Below, one piece after another: positions 58,298-64,000 of a stretch of 64,000 nt of DNA (position 1 is its first letter; each line of letters begins with the position of its first letter). The stretch is from Sphingopyxis sp. 113P3 (lineage in GTDB: Bacteria > Pseudomonadota > Alphaproteobacteria > Sphingomonadales > Sphingomonadaceae), in NCBI RefSeq assembly GCF_001278035.1, contig NZ_CP009452.1, positions 3,691,501 to 3,755,500 on the forward strand, read 5' to 3'. The translations under genes and the position numbers were made by a program. The notes beneath the pieces are model-generated. The model saw only the letters and a list, made by a program, of their open reading frames with translations. It had not been told where the DNA came from and ran no database searches.

Positions 58298-59573
58298 GAA
58301 CATCCTGCTGGTGGGCTCGGGAGGCCGCGAACATGCGCTGAGCTGGCAGTTGGCGCAATCGCCGTCTTGTCGCAAGCTCTATGCCGCCCCCGGCAACCCG
58401 GGGATCGAAACCTTCGCCGAATGCGCGCCGCTCGCCGCCGACGATCTCGACGGGCTGATCGCCTTCGTCCGCGCGCACGCCATCGACTTCGTCGTCGTCG
58501 GCCCCGAGGCGCCGCTCGTCGCCGGACTTGCGGACCGCCTGCGCGACATGGGCGTCGCAGTCTTTGGACCATCCGCCGCCGCGGCGCGGCTCGAGGGTTC
58601 GAAAGGTTTTACCAAGGATCTGTGCGCGCGCGCCGGCATCCCGACCGCCGCCTATGTCCGCTGCACCTCTGCCGAGGAAGCGCACGCGGTGCTCGAAGGC
58701 TTTGCCGTCCCGGTTGTAATCAAGGCCGACGGTCTCGCCGCGGGAAAGGGTGTGATCATCGCAGAAACGCGCGAGGCGGCCGCCGCTGCGATCGATGACA
58801 TGTTCGCCGGCGCCTTCGGGGGTGCGGGCGCCGAGGTGGTCATCGAGGAATTCATGGCCGGCGAGGAGGCGAGCTTCTTCGCCCTCTCCGACGGGGACCA
58901 TGTGATGGCGTTCGGCAGCGCCCAGGACCACAAGCGCGTTGGCGACGGCGATACCGGCCCGAACACGGGCGGCATGGGCGCCTACAGCCCCGCCCCCGTG
59001 CTGACCGCAGACCTCGAAACGGAAGTGATGGACCGGATCATCCGTCCGACCGTCAGTGCGCTCGCGGCCGAGGGCACCCCTTATGTCGGCGTCCTTTTCG
59101 CCGGGCTGATGCTCACCGACACGGGACCAAAGCTGATCGAATATAATTGCCGCTTCGGCGACCCCGAATGCCAGGTGCTGATGATGCGCTTCACCGGCGA
59201 TTTCGCGGCGCTGCTCCACGCCGCCGCGACGGGGGACCTCGCAAGCGCGACCCCGCCCGCCTTTTCACACGACTATGCGCTGACCGTGGTGATGGCCGCC
59301 AGCGGCTATCCCGGGACTCCGGAAAAAGGCGGCGTGATCCGGGGCATCGCCCAGGCCGAAACGGGCGGCGTGCGCGTCTTCCACGCCGGAACGGCGCGCG
59401 CGGACGGCGCAATCGTCGCCGCCGGCGGGCGCGTCCTCAACGTCACCGCTACGGGCAAGACGGTGAGCGAGGCGCAGGCGCGCGCCTATGCCGCGGTCGA
59501 CCGGATCGATTTTGCGAGCGGCTTCTGTCGGCGCGATATTGGCTGGCGCGAAGTCGCGCGCGAGGCAAGGTAG
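58296..59573 (+). CDS. purD: Phosphoribosylamine-glycine ligase
   Basis: The 425-residue ATP-grasp enzyme begins [20 protein letters not shown] and contains [38 protein letters not shown] and [17 protein letters not shown], all GARS signatures. It links glycine to phosphoribosylamine in the second step of purine synthesis. AAGGA (58285-58289) precedes the ATG at 58296. Its ATG shares two bases with the divergent xseA start, so the promoters of each gene lie inside the other coding region. Other pur genes (purE, purK) are 54 kb away. Confidence 0.97.
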   Translation: MNILLVGSGGREHALSWQLAQSPSCRKLYAAPGNPGIETFAECAPLAADDLDGLIAFVRAHAIDFVVVGPEAPLVAGLADRLRDMGVAVFGPSAAAARLEGSKGFTKDLCARAGIPTAAYVRCTSAEEAHAVLEGFAVPVVIKADGLAAGKGVIIAETREAAAAAIDDMFAGAFGGAGAEVVIEEFMAGEEASFFALSDGDHVMAFGSAQDHKRVGDGDTGPNTGGMGAYSPAPVLTADLETEVMDRIIRPTVSALAAEGTPYVGVLFAGLMLTDTGPKLIEYNCRFGDPECQVLMMRFTGDFAALLHAAATGDLASATPPAFSHDYALTVVMAASGYPGTPEKGGVIRGIAQAETGGVRVFHAGTARADGAIVAAGGRVLNVTATGKTVSEAQARAYAAVDRIDFASGFCRRDIGWREVAREAR

Positions 59574-59590
59574 CAAGACTGGACGCAGCA

Positions 59591-59613
59591 GGACCGGTCC
59601 GATATCCCGGTCC
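59591..59613 (+). terminator. Hairpin after purD
   Basis: GGACCGG (59591-59597) and CCGGTCC (59607-59613) form a seven-base stem with a nine-base loop, 18 bases after the purD stop. A second hairpin, TCCCGC/GCGGGA (59637-59652), lies before the next gene and resembles the REP-like repeats common in sphingomonads. Neither has a T-run. Confidence 0.45.
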
Positions 59614-59678
59614 TTCGCTGCCATGAGACACTGGGCTCCCGCCAGCGCGGGAACACAGGAACAAGGAGCAGAAATCCC

Positions 59679-60224
59679 ATGACTTGGCTTCAGGAAAACT
59701 GGATCGCCGCGCTCGTCGTACTGATAGTCGTCATCGCGCTAGTCTGGTGGCTCGCCGCTCGGCGCAAACCGCATGATGTCGCTCCCCCGGCGGCCGAGCC
59801 CGCCAGGCCCGCCAAGCCGCTCGAACCGGTGAAACCCGAGATCATTGCCGCCGAGCCCGCGTTCAAGAAGACCCCGCCCCCCGCGCCAACCCCAAGTCCT
59901 GCGCCAGCAGCGGCCGCAGCGCCGGAGCCTGTCCCGGAAACGGTCGCCGCGGCTGCCGCCCCGACGGCGGGCCAGGCGGACAATCTCCAATTGCTCAAAG
60001 GCGTCGGCCCCAAACTCGTGGCGCTGCTCAACAGCCTCGGCGTTACCCGCTTCGAGCAGATTGCGGCCTGGACTGACGCCGACATCGCCGCGATCGACCC
60101 CAAGCTCGGCAATTTCGCAGGCCGCATCACCCGCGACAATTGGGTTGATCAGGCTGGCTATCTTGCGCGGGGCGACAAGGCTGGCTTCGAGGCGAAATAT
60201 GGCGCCCTCGGCGGGGATCTCTGA
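59679..60224 (+). CDS. Membrane-anchored helix-hairpin-helix protein
   Basis: The 181-residue protein has an N-terminal transmembrane helix (WIAALVVLIVVIALVWWLAA), a Pro/Ala-rich spacer (residues 30-95) and a C-terminal helix-hairpin-helix unit: DNLQLLKGVGPKLVALLNSLGVTRFEQIAAWTDADIAAID. This resembles the extra domain fused to NuoE or found alone in alphaproteobacteria. HhH domains bind DNA or proteins; a membrane anchor with a long spacer is a recurrent but unexplained layout. AAGGAGCAG precedes the start. It appears monocistronic. Confidence 0.82.
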   Translation: MTWLQENWIAALVVLIVVIALVWWLAARRKPHDVAPPAAEPARPAKPLEPVKPEIIAAEPAFKKTPPPAPTPSPAPAAAAAPEPVPETVAAAAAPTAGQADNLQLLKGVGPKLVALLNSLGVTRFEQIAAWTDADIAAIDPKLGNFAGRITRDNWVDQAGYLARGDKAGFEAKYGALGGDL

Positions 60225-60299
60225 CAGCCCGTCAGGGCTCGTCACGCTCTGAGCGGGAAGATTCCGACCGACGCGGGCGTCATTTTAAGGAGCGCTGGC

Positions 60300-61625
60300 C
60301 TAGGCTTCGGCCAGCCCTTCCTGGGGTCCGCGGATCGCGCTCACCAGCAGCTTGTCGATCTTGCGCCCGTCCATGTCGACGATCTCGAAGCGCCAGCCGC
60401 GGTCGGTGAAGCTCTCGCCCTCGGTTGGCAGATGCTTCAGGATGGCGAGCGCATGTCCCGCCGCGGTCGCATAGTCGCGGTCGTCGGCAAGATCGATTCC
60501 CAGCCGATCGGCCATCTGGTCCGCGGGCATCGAGCCCGCGATGAGCAGGCTGCCATCGTCGCGCTCCGTGACGAAGGGTTCGCTGCCGATGTCCTGGTCG
60601 GATGCAAATTCGCCCGCAATCGCGGAAAGCAGGTCAGCAGGGGTCACCAGCCCTTCAAAGTGACCATATTCGTCGTGGACAAGCAGCATCGGCACTTCCG
60701 CGACGCGCAGACTTTCAAGCGCGTCCATCGCGTCGATCTGGTCGTGGATCACGGCCGCGCGGCGAGTCAGCGTTTCGAGGTCGAGTTTCTGCCCTCGGAA
60801 CAGCGCGCCGGCAATGTCGCGCGCCTGGACAACGCCGACGATATTGTCGACCGATCCGCGTGCGACGGGCAGCCGTGTGTGCGGCGTTTCAAGCAGCTTG
60901 GCGCGCACCGCATCCGCATCCGAGGCGATGTCGATCCAGTCGACATCGATCCGCGGCGTCATCACCTCGCGCACCGGTCGGTCTGCAAGGCGCACGACGC
61001 CCGAGATGATGGCGCGTTCGCTTTCCTCGATGACCCCGGATTTCGAAGCTTCAGCGACAATCAGGTGCAGCTCCTCGGCGGTCACCCGATCTTCCGATTC
61101 GCGTTTGAGGCCGAGGATGCGAAATACCAGGCTCGAGCTCGTGTCGAGGAGCCAGACGAGCGGCGCGGCGATACGCGAGAGCCACAGCATCGGTACGGCC
61201 ATCACCACCGCGATGCTTTCGGGCGCCCGCAGCGCAAACTGCTTGGGCACCAGCTCGCCCGCGATCAGCGAGAAATAGGTGGTGATCGCTATGACAGCCG
61301 CGAAACCGGCGTTGCGCGCGGTCTCCGCGTCGAGACCGAGCGCGCCTTGCAACCGCTCGGCGACCGGCTGTCCGAGACTGGCGCCCGAATAGGCGCCGGC
61401 GAGAATGCCGATCAGCGTGATGCCGACCTGGACCGTCGAGAGAAAGCGCCCGGGATCGGCGGCAAGCTGGCGCGCGATGCGGGCGCCGCGGCTTCCCCGC
61501 TTTTCCGCTGCCTGCAAGCGTGGGCCGCGGGCGGAAACGATCGCGAGTTCGGACAAGGCGAAGACGCCGTTGAGGAGGATCAGCACGGCGATGATCGCCA
61601 CGTCGCTCCAGGGAAAGGGGGTCAT
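60300..61625 (-). CDS. CorC/HlyC-family protein (CNNM DUF21 + CBS)
   Basis: From ATG 61625 the frame gives 441 residues. An N-terminal DUF21/CNNM membrane domain has three to four helices (IIAVLILLNGVFALSELAIVSARGPRL, GITLIGILAGAYSGASLGQPVAE). A paired CBS domain follows (VREVMTPRIDVDWI and VLLVHDEYGHFEGLVTPADLL), ending in a CorC/HlyC C-terminal domain (GWRFEIVDMDGRKIDKLLV). Members are linked to magnesium and cobalt efflux; the hemolysin label is historical. It is divergent from the OmpA lipoprotein gene across 214 bases of palindrome-rich DNA. Confidence 0.93.
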   Translation of the reverse strand: MTPFPWSDVAIIAVLILLNGVFALSELAIVSARGPRLQAAEKRGSRGARIARQLAADPGRFLSTVQVGITLIGILAGAYSGASLGQPVAERLQGALGLDAETARNAGFAAVIAITTYFSLIAGELVPKQFALRAPESIAVVMAVPMLWLSRIAAPLVWLLDTSSSLVFRILGLKRESEDRVTAEELHLIVAEASKSGVIEESERAIISGVVRLADRPVREVMTPRIDVDWIDIASDADAVRAKLLETPHTRLPVARGSVDNIVGVVQARDIAGALFRGQKLDLETLTRRAAVIHDQIDAMDALESLRVAEVPMLLVHDEYGHFEGLVTPADLLSAIAGEFASDQDIGSEPFVTERDDGSLLIAGSMPADQMADRLGIDLADDRDYATAAGHALAILKHLPTEGESFTDRGWRFEIVDMDGRKIDKLLVSAIRGPQEGLAEA

Positions 61626-61712
61626 GGGATGGTGAACGGGCGCGATCGCGCCTGGCCCCTGCAATCGTCGGTCATCGCGTCCCTATAGGACAAAGCCGCC
61701 GCTTTGCACAAT

Positions 61713-61767
61713 GGCACCGGCCGGTGCCTACTCAGCCATGGTTCAGCAAGTGTCTGGAACCACTTGC
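61713..61767. promoter_or_regulatory. Palindrome cluster between corC-like and ompA-like genes
   Basis: Three inverted repeats lie close together: GGCACCGGCCGGTGCC (61713-61728, perfect 16 bases), GGTTC-N12-GAACC (61740-61761) and GCAAGTG-N8-CACTTGC (61746-61767). The last two overlap. Their position between divergent starts suggests operator sites. The regulator cannot be named. Confidence 0.45.
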
Positions 61768-61839
61768 CGGGCCATCTGTTATCGGGATGGTAGGGCGGCG
61801 GCCAGGATGGCGCGCGGCCTGAGAATAGGGAGCGAAACA

Positions 61840-62529
61840 ATGAAGACCAAGATGATCAAGCTCACCGCCCTCGCCGGCATCGGGATGCTCACGCTCAGCG
61901 GCTGCGTGACCGATCCCGTCACCGGGGAGAAGAAGATTTCCAAGGCCGCGATCGGCGGCGTCGGTGGCGCGCTCGGCGGTTATCTGCTCGGCGATCTCAT
62001 CGGCGGGAAGAACAGCCGGACCGAGGAAATTGTCGGTGCGGGTATCGGCGCGGTCGCAGGCGCGGGCGTCGGCTATTATATGGACCAGCAGGAAAAGAAG
62101 CTGCGCGAACGCACGGCTGGCACCGGCATTGACGTCGAGCGCCAGGGCGACCAGCTCGTCCTCAACATGCCCGGCGACGTCACGTTCGACCTCAACAGCG
62201 CCGTGGTCAAAAGCCAGTTCCGCAGCGCGCTCGACAGCGTCGCCTCGACGCTCGGCGAATATCCAAGCACCTATATCGACATTTACGGTCACACCGATTC
62301 GTCGGGCAGCGATAGCTATAATCAGGGCCTCTCCGAACGCCGCGCCGCTTCGGTGGCCGACTATCTCGCGACCCGCGGCGTCCAACGCGCCCGCATGGCA
62401 ACGATGGGCTATGGCGAATCGCAGCTCAAATGCACGCCCGAAACCACCGAGGCTGACCGTCAGTGCAACCGCCGCGTCGAAATTCGTATCGCGCCGGTCA
62501 CCCAGAACGACGTCAACGCAGCTCGGTAA
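61840..62529 (+). CDS. OmpA-family lipoprotein with glycine-zipper (Pal/YiaD-like)
   Basis: The 229-residue protein starts at ATG 61840 (AGGGAGCG upstream), with lipobox LSGC (Cys22). A glycine-zipper segment follows (AAIGGVGGALGGYLLGDLIGG and VGAGIGAVAGAGVGYYMDQQEKKLRE). The C-terminal OmpA domain contains DVTFDLNSAVVKSQFRSAL and IDIYGHTDSSGSDSYNQGLSERRAASVADYL, ending NRRVEIRIAPV. The OmpA domain binds peptidoglycan (diaminopimelate contacts by Asp and Arg), tying the outer membrane to the wall. It resembles YiaD/Pal-like stress lipoproteins. A GC-rich hairpin follows the stop. Confidence 0.93.
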   Translation: MKTKMIKLTALAGIGMLTLSGCVTDPVTGEKKISKAAIGGVGGALGGYLLGDLIGGKNSRTEEIVGAGIGAVAGAGVGYYMDQQEKKLRERTAGTGIDVERQGDQLVLNMPGDVTFDLNSAVVKSQFRSALDSVASTLGEYPSTYIDIYGHTDSSGSDSYNQGLSERRAASVADYLATRGVQRARMATMGYGESQLKCTPETTEADRQCNRRVEIRIAPVTQNDVNAAR

Positions 62530-62538
62530 TCGTCAAGG

Positions 62539-62560
62539 CCCCTCCCCCGCTGGGGAGGGG
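62539..62560. terminator. GC-rich hairpin between the convergent ompA-like and marC genes
   Basis: CCCCTCCCC (62539-62547) and GGGGAGGGG (62552-62560) pair perfectly around a four-base loop. The stem ends right at the marC stop. It lacks T-runs but its position between convergent genes fits a transcription barrier; the same GC-rich palindromes recur in sphingomonad genomes. Confidence 0.55.
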
Positions 62561-63190
62561 TCACCCGAGGCTCGGGAAGCTCGCCTTGAGCCCGTCGATC
62601 ACGAACTGGGCGGCGAGCGCGGCAAGCAGCACACCGAGCAGCCGGGTGATCACCGCCTCACCCTTGCCGCCAATCAGCCGCATCAGCGGCCCTGCGGTCA
62701 GCAACGCCGCGAGCGTGATGGCGAGAACGAGCAGCAATGCGCCGAAGATGACGAGCGCACGGTCGAGCCCGTTGTTCTGGGCGACGAGCAGCATGACGGA
62801 CGCGATCGAGCCCGGGCCCGCGAGCATTGGCATTGCCATCGGAAAGACCGAAACATCCTCGACCTCAGGGGTCGAACGTAGCTTCTCCGCGCGCTGTTCG
62901 CGCCGCTCGGTGCGCTTCTCGAACACCATATCGATCGCAATGATGAAGAGCATGATGCCCCCCGCGATGCGGAAGCTATCGAGATCTATGTGGAGGAAGC
63001 TCAGCAGCGCTTCGCCGAACATCGCAAAGAAGATGAGGATTGCACCCGCAATCAGCGTAGCCCGGATCGCCATCGAGCGTCGCTGCGCCGCGTTTGCTCC
63101 GGCGGTCAGGCTGGCATAGATCGGCGCGCAGCCCGGCGGATCGATCACCACGAACAGCGTGACGAAAGCCGAGATGAAAAGATCGATCAC
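62561..63190 (-). CDS. marC: MarC family (UPF0056) inner-membrane protein
   Basis: The 209-residue protein begins at GTG 63190 (VIDLFISAFVTLFVVIDPPGCAPIYASLT), overlapping the stop of the gene upstream (GTGA). Six hydrophobic helices include the MarC stretches LFIIAIDMVF, VFPMAMPMLAGPGSIASVMLL and LLGVLLAALAAQFVIDGL. Despite the name, the family is no longer tied to multiple antibiotic resistance, and function is unclear. An ATG start further upstream, at 63301, would overlap the neighbour by over 100 bases and is rejected. Confidence 0.9.
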   Translation of the reverse strand: MIDLFISAFVTLFVVIDPPGCAPIYASLTAGANAAQRRSMAIRATLIAGAILIFFAMFGEALLSFLHIDLDSFRIAGGIMLFIIAIDMVFEKRTERREQRAEKLRSTPEVEDVSVFPMAMPMLAGPGSIASVMLLVAQNNGLDRALVIFGALLLVLAITLAALLTAGPLMRLIGGKGEAVITRLLGVLLAALAAQFVIDGLKASFPSLG

Positions 63191-63855
63191 GGCTTGGTCG
63201 GCGCCGCGACCTGATCGTCGATTACCGGCGCCATCGCGCTGCCATCCCACATTTGGACCGTTACGCGGCGCGACCCGTCCGGGCGAACGGTCGAGGTCCA
63301 CGCGAGCGTCTGGTCGGACGACAGACCAACGGCCGTATCACCGCCTGTCTCTGCCGGCTGCGCAGCCGTGGGCCGCGACCCGCAAACGGCCTGCTTCGAC
63401 TCGATGAAATCCGGTGCCTCACGCGGCGTTTCGAGTGCGTCGCCATGATCGAGCACCCAGCGAAGGTCCCCGCGCATCGGATCGCGTCGCCAGACTGTTG
63501 TGAAATAGCCCTGCGCGGGCCCGTTCTGCCACGCGCCGGTGGTTGCGCCGGCATTGCCATCACAGCTCACATATACCGCATGCGCCTGCCACCTCACCGA
63601 AGTAGCGGGATCCTTCTTCGAACGGAGCCACTCGCGCGCATTCACTCGCTCCGGGACGAACATGACTGCGTCCGCCGCCGATGTCTCGCGAAAGGCGGTC
63701 CACTGCCCCTTGTCCTGCGCGAGCCGTGCAAAGGCGATTTCAGCCGCGATGTAGGCGCTGGGGTTGGCGCCGAGCGGACGGTTGTAAATATCGCCGCCGG
63801 GCGCGCAGCCCCCAAGCAGCGCGGAACAGGCGGCGACCAGCGCCAGCGCGCGCAT
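63187..63855 (-). CDS. Lipoprotein with NTF2-like domain, unknown function
   Basis: The 222-residue product has lipobox LGGC (Cys17). The mature part contains AEIAFARLAQDKGQWTAFRETSAADAVMFVP, then WQAHAVYVSCDGNAGATTGAW and GYFTTVWRRDPMRGDLRWVLDHGD. The cone-like helix-then-strand order suggests an NTF2/SnoaL (DUF4440-like) fold, often used for ligand binding. Catalysis is not evident. It lies between folD (overlap TGATG) and marC (overlap GTGA), all on the minus strand, so the three are likely one operon. Confidence 0.72.
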   Translation of the reverse strand: MRALALVAACSALLGGCAPGGDIYNRPLGANPSAYIAAEIAFARLAQDKGQWTAFRETSAADAVMFVPERVNAREWLRSKKDPATSVRWQAHAVYVSCDGNAGATTGAWQNGPAQGYFTTVWRRDPMRGDLRWVLDHGDALETPREAPDFIESKQAVCGSRPTAAQPAETGGDTAVGLSSDQTLAWTSTVRPDGSRRVTVQMWDGSAMAPVIDDQVAAPTKP

Positions 63856-64000
63856 CAGAAGCCCTCCGGGTCGGAAAGCCCGGCGCGGCGATGCGCGGCA
63901 ACGAGCGTGTTGCGAAGCAGGCAGGCAATGGTCATCGGCCCCACGCCGCCGGGCACCGGGGTAATCGCCGCCGCAGCCGCTGCCGCTTCCTCATAGGCAA
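63855..64000 (-). CDS. folD: Methylenetetrahydrofolate dehydrogenase/cyclohydrolase, 3' end only
   Basis: Only the last 48 codons are in the window; the 5' part lies beyond the right edge. The reading [30 protein letters not shown] matches the C-terminal FolD signature ([11 protein letters not shown]) that lines the NADP site. FolD interconverts methylene-, methenyl- and 10-formyl-tetrahydrofolate, supplying one-carbon units for purines, downstream of folA. The stop overlaps the start of the NTF2-like lipoprotein gene by one base. Confidence 0.92.
   Translation of the reverse strand, partial: AYEEAAAAAAAITPVPGGVGPMTIACLLRNTLVAAHRRAGLSDPEGF

Noticed and set aside
59574..59678. Possible small gene between purD and the HhH protein
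   Set aside because: Frames here give the PVFPRWREP-type peptide seen when REP-like sphingomonad repeats are translated; the DNA is better explained as two hairpins.

Overview
The window is GC-rich chromosomal DNA from an alphaproteobacterium, most likely a sphingomonad close to Sphingopyxis. This rests on the family content (MipA, TonB-dependent receptor, BamF-type lipoprotein, DUF2093, many small lipoproteins) and is an inference, not a match to a named genome. Genes are tightly packed and many are translationally coupled by ATGA or TGATG overlaps. I see no rRNA, tRNA, CRISPR array, insertion sequence or prophage, and no stretch over 300 bases without a gene or explained element.

Layout. 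1-3.7 kb: truncated YbaL-type antiporter, beta-propeller phytase, Dps, TMEM165-like membrane protein and a diguanylate cyclase. 3.9-9.2 kb: an overlapping run purE-purK-folA-M19 dipeptidase-ribF, then a glycerophosphodiester phosphodiesterase. 9.3-13.2 kb: ileS-lspA-bamF-like lipoprotein. 13.4-15.9 kb (minus): dxs flanked by two small membrane proteins, one of which looks frameshifted. 16-21 kb: MipA, a YdcZ transporter, a divergent HxlR/flavodoxin pair with a candidate operator, and a TPP riboswitch ahead of thiC.

21-29 kb is a patchwork of stress and housekeeping genes: DUF2061, an Arr-type ADP-ribosyltransferase, arylamine N-acetyltransferase, lipoproteins, OsmC, an Mpo1-like protein, a 60-residue exported peptide with its own terminator, the coupled ung-tauE-yaiI operon, and hisE-hinT. 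29.4-37.5 kb holds the alpha-2-macroglobulin/PBP1C pair. 37.6-40.5 kb has two convergent transporters sharing a bidirectional terminator. 40.6-49.1 kb holds two 961-residue paralogous M16 proteases separated by a 100-residue protein, plus a penicillin-acylase-family hydrolase. clpB follows with a heat-shock-like promoter. 52-64 kb has a TonB-dependent receptor, the xseA-DUF2093-M23 operon whose start overlaps divergent purD, an HhH membrane protein, a CorC/HlyC protein, an OmpA lipoprotein, MarC, an NTF2-like lipoprotein and the 3' end of folD.

Functionally this is mostly core chromosome: purine (purE, purK, purD), folate (folA, folD), thiamine (thiC), riboflavin/FMN (ribF) and isoprenoid (dxs) synthesis, together with envelope maintenance. 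No clearly new multi-gene system stands out. The best candidates for a second look are the DUF1559-like exported peptide, the frameshifted gene next to dxs, the M16/small-protein cluster and several unassigned palindromic regulatory sites.
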